From the NCBI GenBank assembly GCA_009781855.1, contig WQUY01000017.1, forward strand, positions 1 to 38,977: 38,977 nucleotides of DNA, given 5' to 3'. Numbering within the stretch: position 1 is the first letter of the stretch; every line of letters starts with the position of its first letter. A model generated the notes under the pieces. It did not search any database. It was not told where the DNA came from and worked only from the letters and a program-made list of their open reading frames with translations. A program made the position numbers and the translations under genes. Of the stretch, positions 18,809-26,983 are shown piece after piece. This DNA is from Oscillospiraceae bacterium (lineage in GTDB: Bacteria > Bacillota > Clostridia > Oscillospirales > Oscillospiraceae).

Positions 18809-18865
18809 TAAGCTGACGGGAGTCGAACTCCCATCGGTTTTACCGGGCGGATTCCCGCCAGCTTA
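18809..18865. repeat. Cloverleaf-like foldable element E2 between the deacetylase and mtaB
   Basis: TAAGCTG (18809-18815) pairs perfectly with CAGCTTA (18859-18865). Between them lie three hairpins: GGGAGT-CGA-ACTCCC (18818-18832), CGGT-TTT-ACCG (18835-18845) and GCGG-ATTC-CCGC (18847-18858). The closing stem includes the mtaB stop codon. The fold is possible on either strand. No U tract follows on the minus strand, so it is not a standard terminator. The loop sizes do not fit a tRNA. Confidence 0.6.
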
Positions 18866-20239
18866 AACTATTTTGCCAATCGCCATACCATTTTCCAAAC
18901 CGGTTATTTCCACTTGAAACATCGTGTTTTTTGCTCCGTCGTCTTTGAGCGCAACTTCGATGTAATTTCCGGAATGGCCTATCCAAACCCCATCGCGCTT
19001 TCTTTCTATCAACACGAAAACGCGCCTACCAATTTGACTTTTCAGAAAGTCTTGAGTCATGCTTTGTGCTGTTTCTATAACTATCCGCGCTCGCGCTCGG
19101 CGTACTGCTTTTGTTATTTGTCCGGACATATCTGCTGCTCTGGTACCCGGTCGAGATGAAAATGGGAAAACATGCATCGCAGAAAATGCTGAGGCCTTAA
19201 CAAAACCTAGCGTTTGCTCAAATTCCTCTTGCGTCTCTCCCGGAAAACCCGTTATCAAATCTGCGGTTATTCCGGAGCCAGGAAACATCGACCTCAGTGT
19301 GCTCAGCGATTTTGCAACTGTGGTCGTATCGTATTTTCGCCCCATTCTTTGAAGTGTTTCGTCACATCCGCTTTGAAGTGAAATGTGGAAATGATCACAA
19401 AGATTTGGGATTTTTCGCAAATCATTGCAAAACTCCTCAGTAAAAATTCCGGGGTCAAGCGAGCCGAGCCGCAACCTGGCATTTGGTGTGGCTTTGCTTA
19501 TTTCCCGGATTGCATCTACTATTGATGAGTTGTCTTGAAGATCCTTGCCATAAGAAGAAATCTCAATACCGGTTATAACTATTTCTTTAAAACCCTGATG
19601 GCCAAGCTGCCTCGCTTTCTGTGCGGCAAGCGAAACCGGAAGTGAGCGCACGCTGCCGCGAGCAAACGGAATCACACAGTATGCACAAAAGTTATCGCAG
19701 CCATCCTGAATCTTTATAAATGCCCTTGTCCTCCCAGACGATCCTCCAAACGGCAAGTCCTCGAAAGTTTGCCTTTCAAAAGGGTTGTCTAAAATTGTTT
19801 TTTGTCGCTTACTGATAGTGCTTTTATCCTCGTCACTATCCGTTGCCACTTCTCCGTCGGACGGCATGGCTTGAACATCATCATTTGATTTTCTATCTCT
19901 GCGCTGCAATGCATCGCAAATCTCCAGCGCAAATCCGTGCCTGTCACCACTTCCTCCGACAATATCTGCACCCAAATCATCAACGACATCAGCCTGCAAT
20001 TGAGAAAGACAGCCACAAACAGCAATCAGTGCATCCGGCATGAGCGTTCGCGCTCGCCTCACTGCCTGCCTGGATTTTCTTACACTTTCAGAAGTCACGG
20101 CACAGGTATTTATAATGCAAACATCACAGTCCTCACCAAACTTAACATTTGTATGTCCATAAGAAATCAAAATGCCCTCAATCGCTTCAGTTTCAACTTG
20201 ATTTACTTTGCATCCCAATGTTGTAGAACAAAACTTCAT
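18863..20239 (-). CDS. mtaB: tRNA t6A37 methylthiotransferase MtaB
   Basis: MtaB is a radical-SAM enzyme that adds a methylthio group to t6A at position 37 of tRNAs reading ANN codons. The 458-residue protein has the N-terminal cluster cysteines in LGCKVNQ (C10), NTCAVTS (C46) and AVCGC (C75), the radical-SAM CxxxCxxC at C181, C185 and C188, and a C-terminal TRAM-like domain. An acidic, Ser/Asp-rich stretch at about residues 113-150, between the two domains, looks like an insertion. The start follows AGGAGG by seven bases; a start ten codons upstream lacks such a site. The LGCKVNQ motif favours MtaB over MiaB. Confidence 0.95.
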   Translation of the reverse strand: MKFCSTTLGCKVNQVETEAIEGILISYGHTNVKFGEDCDVCIINTCAVTSESVRKSRQAVRRARTLMPDALIAVCGCLSQLQADVVDDLGADIVGGSGDRHGFALEICDALQRRDRKSNDDVQAMPSDGEVATDSDEDKSTISKRQKTILDNPFERQTFEDLPFGGSSGRTRAFIKIQDGCDNFCAYCVIPFARGSVRSLPVSLAAQKARQLGHQGFKEIVITGIEISSYGKDLQDNSSIVDAIREISKATPNARLRLGSLDPGIFTEEFCNDLRKIPNLCDHFHISLQSGCDETLQRMGRKYDTTTVAKSLSTLRSMFPGSGITADLITGFPGETQEEFEQTLGFVKASAFSAMHVFPFSSRPGTRAADMSGQITKAVRRARARIVIETAQSMTQDFLKSQIGRRVFVLIERKRDGVWIGHSGNYIEVALKDDGAKNTMFQVEITGLENGMAIGKIV

Positions 20240-20407
20240 GAAATTGCCTCCTGTTTGGTATTTTACCATAACTCAAACTATGATGGAATAGTGAATTGAT
20301 TTGTTCCTATTGACTCCCCCGGCAGCCCAAGCTGGACAACTTCTGCAATTTAGGTTATTATGTGTATCGTATTATAGTAATCGTATAAGTACAAGGAGTG
20401 AGCATTT

Positions 20408-21733
20408 GTGTTACTTAGTGTAACAATCCTGATTTTACTGATTTTGATAAGCGGCGTACTTTCATCGCTGGAGATTGCTTTGAGTTCGTCTAATAGAAAT
20501 AAAGTCAAAATGATGGCTGAGTCCGGAGACAAACGGGCTATAAGGCTTTTAAACACCATTGACGAACCTAATAACTTTTTTGCAACAACCCAACTCTATA
20601 TCACATTTATTGCGTTCTTTTCAGGTGCTTATGCCGCAAACTCATTTACCGACCCACTTGTACACTGGATGTTGACTGTCGGCATTCCGGTTTCAGAACA
20701 AGTCGTTGAGCCATTGGTATTTGTTATCATCACTGCGATTTTGACATATTTTGCACTCATTTTCGGCGAACTTGTGCCAAAGCGTATCGCCATGCAATAC
20801 GCCATCCCATTTGCTAAGCGTGCATTGCCTTTCCTGAGCATACTCTCAATCATCGCATTTCCTTTTGTTAAAATCCTATCGACTTCTGCAAAATTGGTGC
20901 TTAAAATCATCGGCATCAAGGACGATTCTCCGGAAGAAGATATCACAAAAGAAGAAATCCGGATTATGATGGAATCCAGCAGTGACCACGGCCACATTGC
21001 CGAGGCTGAGCATGGGATGATTGAAAATATCTTTGACTTAGACAAGCTGACTGCTGGCGACATTTGTAGGCATAGAATTGATGTTGTCGCATTACCTATT
21101 GATTCCGATTTCAAGTCTGTTGTTGAGGTGCTTACCGCTGAGAACTACACCAGAGTGCCTGTCTATGAGGAAAGCCTTGACAACGTCCTCGGAATTCTGC
21201 ATTCCAAAGATGTTTTGCATTATGTTTTATCAAATCCAAAACAATCTGATTTTGATTTAAGAAAGCTGCTTCGTGAGGCATACTTTGCCCCACTTTCCAA
21301 AAGAGCAGACGAACTTTTTCAAGAAATGCGCGATGAACATACCTACATGGCCGTAGTCATTGATGAATACGGCGGCACAATGGGCATTGTAACCATGGAA
21401 GATCTTGTAGAATTGATTGTTGGGAATATTCATGACGAATATGATGACGATGAGCTTCCCGACATCACCGAAATCGGAGAACATTCCTATCGGATTCTTG
21501 GGACAACCGGCCTTGAGGCCGTTGCAGAACATCTTGATGTAGTTTTGCCAACCGAAGAATATGATACGTTGAGCGGATTTTTAGTTGGGCAACTCGGTTA
21601 TATACCAACAGAGGATGAGCATCCTGAAATGACCTATGAGGGCATCTCATTCAAGGTCGAAAGTATCCAGGAAAAACGCATAGCTGAAGTCGTGGTAACA
21701 AAACTTCCGGAAGAACCGGGAGAGGACTCATAG
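20408..21733 (+). CDS. CNNM/CorC-type (TlyC hemolysin family) membrane protein
   Basis: Such proteins carry a DUF21/CNNM membrane domain, paired CBS domains and a CorC_HlyC domain, and are linked to magnesium or cobalt export. The 441-residue protein has about four hydrophobic segments in residues 1-165, with the conserved FGELVPKRIAMQYA block. CBS domains lie at about 215-335 (VEVLTAENYTRVPVYEES; MAVVIDEYGGTMGIVT) and a CorC domain at about 350-435. The start is GTG, nine bases after AAGGAG. It is divergent from mtaB. The hemolysin name of this family is historical and does not imply toxicity. Confidence 0.93.
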   Translation: MLLSVTILILLILISGVLSSLEIALSSSNRNKVKMMAESGDKRAIRLLNTIDEPNNFFATTQLYITFIAFFSGAYAANSFTDPLVHWMLTVGIPVSEQVVEPLVFVIITAILTYFALIFGELVPKRIAMQYAIPFAKRALPFLSILSIIAFPFVKILSTSAKLVLKIIGIKDDSPEEDITKEEIRIMMESSSDHGHIAEAEHGMIENIFDLDKLTAGDICRHRIDVVALPIDSDFKSVVEVLTAENYTRVPVYEESLDNVLGILHSKDVLHYVLSNPKQSDFDLRKLLREAYFAPLSKRADELFQEMRDEHTYMAVVIDEYGGTMGIVTMEDLVELIVGNIHDEYDDDELPDITEIGEHSYRILGTTGLEAVAEHLDVVLPTEEYDTLSGFLVGQLGYIPTEDEHPEMTYEGISFKVESIQEKRIAEVVVTKLPEEPGEDS

Positions 21734-21817
21734 GATAACACTCAAACATTACAAATACGATACATTTGCGATACACCGGTATGACATTAATAGGGTATTG
21801 GAGTACTCAGGTGATGG

Positions 21818-21833
21818 TGGGGGTCGAACCCCA
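21818..21833. other. Hairpin with a GTCGAAC core before the ABC transporter operon
   Basis: GGGGT-CGA-ACCCC (21820-21832) forms a short strong stem 16 bases before the start codon of the next gene. Its core, GGG-GTCGAAC-CCCAT, resembles the first arm of element E2. It may be a degenerate relative or simple convergence. Confidence 0.35.
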
Positions 21834-21848
21834 TTTATGGAGGAATCT

Positions 21849-22571
21849 GTGATAGAACCCATTATTTCTCTGCGAAATGTTCGAAAAATATATAAAATGG
21901 GCGATGAGCGAATCATCGCTCTTGACCATATCAATCTCGACTTTGAAAAAGGCAAAATTTATTGTCTTTTGGGCACTTCCGGCTCCGGCAAATCAACGCT
22001 TCTGAATCTGATTGCCGGGTTAGAAAAACCTACTAAAGGCGAGATAATTTTTAAATCGGCTCATATCGAAAAAATGAACGAAAAACAGCTCGCAAATTAC
22101 AGACAAAAATATATAGGTTTCGTATTTCAATCATATAATCTTCTCAGCTCCCTTTCTGCACTTGAAAACGTTACCATACCTCTGATTTTCAGAAAAATAC
22201 CAAAGAAGAAGCGCATCGCCAAAGCGCAGGCCATGCTTAAAGCCGTTGGTTTAGAAAAAAGAGAGAAACATAAACCCAGTCAGCTCTCTGGTGGACAACA
22301 GCAAAGAGTTTCAATTGCGAGGGCTTTTATCAGTAATCCCTCAATCGTATTTGCCGATGAACCTACTGGCAACCTAGATACAAAGACCACTTTTGAAATG
22401 ATGGATCTCATAACCAATATTGCCAAAGCAAATGAACAAACGCTGATTATTGTTACCCACGATCTTGAAATCGCCCATTATGCAAATACCATCATTTATA
22501 TTCGTGATGGCAACATCGAAAAAATTGAAAACACTGATAATCAAACCGAATTGGGGACGACTGTAGAATGA
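21849..22571 (+). CDS. MacB/LolD-type ABC transporter ATP-binding protein
   Basis: This is the cytoplasmic ATPase of a mechanotransmission-type ABC system. The 240-residue protein has Walker A GTSGSGKST, the Q-loop FVFQSYNLLSSLSALENV, the signature LSGGQQQR and Walker B IVFADEPTGNLD, then an H-loop in IVTHD. The start is taken as GTG, five bases after GGAGG. A longer ATG-initiated reading frame would run through the upstream hairpin and place that ribosome binding site inside the gene. It overlaps the next gene by four bases, forming an operon with the surface protein and the permease. Confidence 0.95.
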   Translation: MIEPIISLRNVRKIYKMGDERIIALDHINLDFEKGKIYCLLGTSGSGKSTLLNLIAGLEKPTKGEIIFKSAHIEKMNEKQLANYRQKYIGFVFQSYNLLSSLSALENVTIPLIFRKIPKKKRIAKAQAMLKAVGLEKREKHKPSQLSGGQQQRVSIARAFISNPSIVFADEPTGNLDTKTTFEMMDLITNIAKANEQTLIIVTHDLEIAHYANTIIYIRDGNIEKIENTDNQTELGTTVE

Positions 22572-24976
22572 AACACATTACCAGAATAATCGTAATAATC
22601 TTAATTCTAAGCCTGTTTTCATTTGTTACGGCGACTGCAACGCCGCCGGATGATGATACAAACGGTGTCAGTAATGGCAGTGAAAACGGCGATAACGGAG
22701 ACTCAAACGGCAACAACGGAAATAACGGTAACGATGACAATGGAGACTCAAGCGGCAACAATGGCAATAACGGAGGCTCTAATGGCAATGGCGATCCCGG
22801 GCCGGGAAACGGCGGAGGTAACCAAACATCCAATCAACAACACCAGCGTGAAGTCGCCTACTTGATGGACCGGATTCGTGAGCTTGAAAGGCAGCTTGAT
22901 AATCAAGTCAATGACCCGGTCAATCCTGTGCCCAGAAGACCGCTGATTCAAGTCACGACACCATTATGGGTCGAAATGGAAGCCGGAACAAGACGAACTT
23001 TGTATTTTACAATCCGGAATATGGGCGCAGATGGAGCAACATCCGTTGTCACGACTGCCGATTTTTCCGATGCGCGTGGGATTACCGGCGTTTTTATGGA
23101 TGCACATCATAGCATTGCATCACTAAATGCCAGAGCCGAAAGAACATTTTCGTTTCAGATAACTGTTAATGAATCGGTACAGGAAGGCTTTTATGGCATC
23201 ACTTTTAATCATGAATTTCTCAATGCACGAAATGAAAGAATCCGCAGTGAAAGCCACGTTACAATCAGAGTCACAACCGATCGTGGTGGGAGCGTTTACC
23301 TCAGAGACTTTGCTTCAACGCCCAGCCGTGTTACTCCGGGAGACGATTTCTATATTACTGCGATGATACGAAATGACAGTACAACCGCTATAACGGAAGT
23401 CGCCATGTCCATTTCCGACGGCATGACATCCGACGGCATATTTCTTAGAGATTCGACAAGCGTTGTGAGGATTCCAACCATTGCAGCCGGGCAAAGCGAA
23501 CGCGTTTCAATAGGTTTTACATCCGCCCAAAGAGCCAGAAGCGGAGCGTACCCCCTCGGTTGGGTGCTTTCATTTACAGATGCCAGAGGTGAGCGGCAGT
23601 CTCAACAGGAAACCTTCTTTGTCAGTCTCGCCGCCGGAGCCGATCAGAACGAAGCCGCGGATGTTGTTGTTACAAATATTTCCCGTCCCAGCGGAGCTAT
23701 GAGGGTCGGGCAAGAATTCGAAATGACTCTAACCCTTCAAAACAATGGAGCACATGTCGCAAGGAATATCAGGGTAGATGCGGTAGCTGATGCAGAGAGA
23801 GCTATTGTTCCACGCTCTACAAGCAGAATGCTTGTCAGCAGACTTGACCCCGGAGCTGAAAGCCAGCTCACATTCAGGTTTGCGCCCACCGAACTGGGAA
23901 CAACAAGAAGTTATGACATAGGTTTTACCGTTACATACGAAACCGGCATAGAAAATACCGATGGCAGCAGGGATACCGTTACATTCACTCAGTTTCAGGG
24001 TGTAAATGTATTTAATCCTGACGATAATGATGATGACGATAATGATCCGGTGCGCATTTCAACGCCAAGAATTATAGTCAGCGACTACAGGTCTGACCCG
24101 CTTATTGTTCAGGCAGGACAAGAGTTTGATTTGGAATTATCTTTTCTTAACACCAGCAGCAACAGAGTTGTCCGGAATATCAGAGTGACACTCACTGTCG
24201 AAGATGAAGTCACCGCCGGAACAGAAAGGCGCGGCAGTGTATTTATACCTGTTGGACGCTCAAGCACATTTTTTATTGACAATATTAATCCTAGGGATGA
24301 GGTTACTGAACATATCCGATTCTTCACACTTCCTGATGCATCACCCAGAAACTATATCATCAATGTAAACTTTGAATATGAGGATCAGGACAACAACCCA
24401 TTCGAAGCCAGAGAAAGCATCGGTATCAATGTCAAACAAGTAACGCGGCTGGATACCAGTGAAATTCATATCCCTACATCAGCATCAACATGGCAGCCTA
24501 TGTTTTTCAGCTTCGAATTATATAACACAGGCAGAGTAACACTTTCAAATCTCATGATTAGGGTCGAGGGAAACTTTCAGATTAATCAGTCATCAACATT
24601 CTTTGGCAGCCTGAATCCCGGTGCAATGGACTTTTTTGAAAATACCATCACACCCATGGAACCCGGAATGCAAGAACTCGCCATAATCATAACATTTGAG
24701 GACGACACCGGTGAGCTGATTGAGCAGCGCCGGGAGTTTATGGTTGATGTATTTGAGATGGATTTTGGCGGCGGCATGGAAATGAGACCACCATTCGGCG
24801 ATGAGGATTATGTCTGGGATCCGGAGCTTGGCATGTTTGTCCCCGCATCACAAGGGCTTAACCTTTGGCTCATAGGGAGCATTGCAGCAATCGTTTTGAT
24901 TTCTGCCGGAATTGTGACATTCGTCGCCATACGTATAAAAAAGAAAAGTAAGGAAATGGTAGATTTCGATGAGTAA
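22568..24976 (+). CDS. Membrane-anchored extracellular protein with Ig/CARDB-like repeats, partner of a MacB-like ABC system
   Basis: The 802-residue protein has a signal peptide (residues 1 to about 24), an Asn/Gly/Asp/Ser low-complexity stretch at 28-85, a short predicted coiled coil at 91-113, and then four or so beta-rich repeats. Each repeat begins with a pattern such as PLWVEMEAGTRRTLYFTIRN or VGQEFEMTLTLQNNGAHVARN, as in CARDB/COG1361-type Ig-like domains. A single membrane helix at about 767-790 is followed by a basic cytoplasmic tail. Its place between ATPase and permease genes, with overlaps on both sides, suggests an extracytoplasmic adaptor or sensor for the ABC complex. The substrate is unknown. 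Confidence 0.85.
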   Translation: MKHITRIIVIILILSLFSFVTATATPPDDDTNGVSNGSENGDNGDSNGNNGNNGNDDNGDSSGNNGNNGGSNGNGDPGPGNGGGNQTSNQQHQREVAYLMDRIRELERQLDNQVNDPVNPVPRRPLIQVTTPLWVEMEAGTRRTLYFTIRNMGADGATSVVTTADFSDARGITGVFMDAHHSIASLNARAERTFSFQITVNESVQEGFYGITFNHEFLNARNERIRSESHVTIRVTTDRGGSVYLRDFASTPSRVTPGDDFYITAMIRNDSTTAITEVAMSISDGMTSDGIFLRDSTSVVRIPTIAAGQSERVSIGFTSAQRARSGAYPLGWVLSFTDARGERQSQQETFFVSLAAGADQNEAADVVVTNISRPSGAMRVGQEFEMTLTLQNNGAHVARNIRVDAVADAERAIVPRSTSRMLVSRLDPGAESQLTFRFAPTELGTTRSYDIGFTVTYETGIENTDGSRDTVTFTQFQGVNVFNPDDNDDDDNDPVRISTPRIIVSDYRSDPLIVQAGQEFDLELSFLNTSSNRVVRNIRVTLTVEDEVTAGTERRGSVFIPVGRSSTFFIDNINPRDEVTEHIRFFTLPDASPRNYIINVNFEYEDQDNNPFEARESIGINVKQVTRLDTSEIHIPTSASTWQPMFFSFELYNTGRVTLSNLMIRVEGNFQINQSSTFFGSLNPGAMDFFENTITPMEPGMQELAIIITFEDDTGELIEQRREFMVDVFEMDFGGGMEMRPPFGDEDYVWDPELGMFVPASQGLNLWLIGSIAAIVLISAGIVTFVAIRIKKKSKEMVDFDE

Positions 24977-26408
24977 TCTCGATATTATCTCAATGTCATT
25001 TCGAAACTTATTTAAACGCAAACTGCGGACTTTCCTGACTGTAATGGGCGTTGTCATCGGCACTGCTGCCATCATTGTGATGATTAGCCTCGGCATTGCC
25101 GTAAACGTTTCCTTTGAGGAAATGCTTACACAAATGGGTGATGTCCGAATGTTGACGGTAAGAGACCCTAATGCCGGAATGGGTGGGCGCTTTGGCGGCG
25201 GTGGTTCAGTTGTTGTAATTGGCGGCAGCAGTGGAGGGTCTGCCACATCAACACGCACCCCGGATATCCCCGAGCTTGATGATGATGCCGTCAATACTTT
25301 TCGGCGATTACCAAATGTCTCGGCGGTCTCCCCTGTGGTTGACATCCAAATCGCAGCGGTCAGCGGAAGATATTCAAATGCTTGGATGCAGATAAGAGGT
25401 TTAGACCTCGGTGCAATGGAGGCCTTTGGTTACGTGCTGGCCGAAGGGGATTTTCTTCAAGGTGACACCAACGGCATTGTATTCGGCTCTGATGTCGGCT
25501 TTAACTTCTCAAATCCAAATGACCGCAACTGGTGGAATAACATGGATTGGGAAAACAGAACCTCCCCTGTTGATTTCATGAATGACAGGGTGGAAATAAG
25601 TTTTGAAACGGGTTTTGGCTGGGGTAATAATAATCGACCTGGTCAGGATCAAGGTGCCACTGGACCCAGACCTCGACCCATAAGGCTTCATGTCAATGGT
25701 GTGTTAGCGCCGCTACGATGGGATACGGATATGTTCGCATTCATGAATATTGACGATGTCCTTCGTATCAGGAGAGATCAGCAGCGTTATCAGGCCAATG
25801 AAGGTACGCGCCAGCCCGGAGCTAACAGAAATGCGCCCAATGTCTATGATTCGGTTATGGTCATGGCTTCTGATATCAATTCGGTCGAGGCTGTACGTGA
25901 TACAATTGTCGATATGGGATTTCATGTGGATAGTTGGTTTATTGATATGCTCAGGAGTATGCAGGATATGTCACGCAGCCTGCAACTGTTTTTGGGCGCT
26001 ATCGGCGGCGTTTCACTTTTTGTTGCCGCTATCGGCATCACAAACACCATGATTATGGCCATTTATGAACGAACCAGAGAAATCGGCATTATGAAAGTCA
26101 TCGGCGCAAAAATTAGAGATATCAAGCGGTTGTTCTTGCTCGAAGCCATACTTATTGGTTTTATTGGTGGTGTTTTTGGCGTGGCGCTCAGCTTGGGCAT
26201 TTCTTACTTGCTCAATACGGCGAGTGGTGCGATTGCCGGTGGTATGCTCATGGGCATGGGTGGCGGCGGATCAAGGCTCAGCATCATTCCTATGTGGCTC
26301 ATTCTTGCTGCGCTCAGCTTCTCTTCACTGATTGGGCTCGTCTCAGGCTACTTCCCTGCGCGACGCGCCATGAATCTTTCTGCTCTGGCGGCTATCCGAA
26401 CGGAATAG
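24969..26408 (+). CDS. MacB/FtsX-type ABC transporter permease
   Basis: The 479-residue protein follows the MacB plan. One helix lies at about residues 20-45 (FLTVMGVVIGTAAIIVMISL). A large extracytoplasmic domain follows at about 50-330, and then three C-terminal helices, including GVSLFVAAIGITNTMIMAIYE and the conserved TREIGIMKVIGA. It ends in PARRAMNLSALAAIRTE, also typical. The outer domain holds Gly-rich insertions near residues 72-92 and an Asn/Pro-rich segment near 220. The start overlaps the previous gene by eight bases. MacB-type permeases usually move substrates on the outer face instead of crossing the membrane; the cargo here cannot be told. Confidence 0.93.
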   Translation: MSNLDIISMSFRNLFKRKLRTFLTVMGVVIGTAAIIVMISLGIAVNVSFEEMLTQMGDVRMLTVRDPNAGMGGRFGGGGSVVVIGGSSGGSATSTRTPDIPELDDDAVNTFRRLPNVSAVSPVVDIQIAAVSGRYSNAWMQIRGLDLGAMEAFGYVLAEGDFLQGDTNGIVFGSDVGFNFSNPNDRNWWNNMDWENRTSPVDFMNDRVEISFETGFGWGNNNRPGQDQGATGPRPRPIRLHVNGVLAPLRWDTDMFAFMNIDDVLRIRRDQQRYQANEGTRQPGANRNAPNVYDSVMVMASDINSVEAVRDTIVDMGFHVDSWFIDMLRSMQDMSRSLQLFLGAIGGVSLFVAAIGITNTMIMAIYERTREIGIMKVIGAKIRDIKRLFLLEAILIGFIGGVFGVALSLGISYLLNTASGAIAGGMLMGMGGGGSRLSIIPMWLILAALSFSSLIGLVSGYFPARRAMNLSALAAIRTE

Positions 26409-26445
26409 CCACACTATAATTGCTTTGGACAACGTGCATTTCGTA

Positions 26446-26475
26446 CGGGACACACATCTGGGTGTTTCGTTTTTT
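26446..26475 (+). terminator. Rho-independent terminator after the MacB-like operon
   Basis: CGGGACAC (26446-26453) pairs with GTGTTTCG (26462-26469), eight pairs with two G-U, around an eight-base loop. Six T residues follow directly (26470-26475). It lies 37 bases after the permease stop. Confidence 0.75.
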
Positions 26476-26517
26476 CGTTTTGTTGTTGCATCTTTTTTGC
26501 ATTTTTTGAAAAAACTA

Positions 26518-26546
26518 TTGACAAAGCTTTTTTCTTATAGTATATT
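26518..26546 (+). promoter_or_regulatory. Predicted sigma-A promoter for the GntR-ABC operon
   Basis: A consensus TTGACA (26518-26523), a 17-base spacer and TATATT (26541-26546) form a strong promoter. Transcription would start near 26553, about 55 bases before the regulator gene. Confidence 0.85.
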
Positions 26547-26555
26547 GCCACCATA

Positions 26556-26577
26556 GTTAATCGCTATAGTAATTAAC
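26556..26577. promoter_or_regulatory. Inverted repeat at the start site, likely operator of the GntR regulator
   Basis: GTTAAT (26556-26561) and ATTAAC (26572-26577) form an inverted repeat with a 10-base spacer, just downstream of the -10 element. YtrA-type GntR repressors commonly bind such repeats at their own promoters, so autoregulation is the likely role. Confidence 0.6.
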
Positions 26578-26608
26578 CGTTCAATCAACAGACAGAGGAG
26601 GCAAAAGC

Positions 26609-26983
26609 ATGCACCCATCATTTGATTCTCAAAAATCATTATTCCAAAGTATAGCCGAATGGCTAGAAGATACCATCTTGGCCGGTATTTATACAGAGGA
26701 AAGCCAAGTCCCATCCATAACAGAAATCTCGGTGCAATACAAAATAAACCCTGCCACCGCGCTAAAGGGCGTAAATATGCTCGTAGAATCCGGGCTGCTC
26801 TACAAAAAACGCGGTATGGGCATGTTCGTTTCCGAGGGTGCAAGAGTAAAGCTTTTGCAACAAAGGCATCAACTTTTTTTCACTGACTACATCAAACCAC
26901 TGGTGGATGAGGCAAGCAGACTTGAAATCGGAAAAAAAGAGCTAAAAGATATGATAGAGAGAGGATATGACCATGACAATTAA
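26609..26983 (+). CDS. GntR family transcriptional regulator, YtrA type
   Basis: The 124-residue protein consists of a GntR winged-helix domain (residues 8-78) and a short C-terminal helical tail, the plan of the YtrA subfamily. DNA-binding features are visible in YTEESQVPSITEISVQYKIN and the following PATALKGVNMLVESGLLYKK, with the wing in GMGMFV. AGGAGG precedes ATG. It overlaps the ABC ATPase gene. YtrA regulators usually repress their own operon with an ABC transporter and respond to cell-wall stress; for this protein that is inference from family and context. Confidence 0.93.
   Translation: MHPSFDSQKSLFQSIAEWLEDTILAGIYTEESQVPSITEISVQYKINPATALKGVNMLVESGLLYKKRGMGMFVSEGARVKLLQQRHQLFFTDYIKPLVDEASRLEIGKKELKDMIERGYDHDN

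Noticed and set aside
18809..18865. tRNA gene, because of the TTCGACT string and cloverleaf
   Set aside because: Only 57 bases, no seven-base anticodon loop, mismatches in a five-pair T stem, and overlap with the mtaB stop codon.
21810..21840. 3' end of a tRNA or tmRNA on the minus strand
   Set aside because: The GGGGTTCGACCCC string has no acceptor stem partner, and the required upstream sequence would lie inside the ABC ATPase gene.
24848..25345. 165-residue minus-strand open reading frame
   Set aside because: It spans the junction of two well-supported plus-strand genes and shows only compositionally biased sequence.
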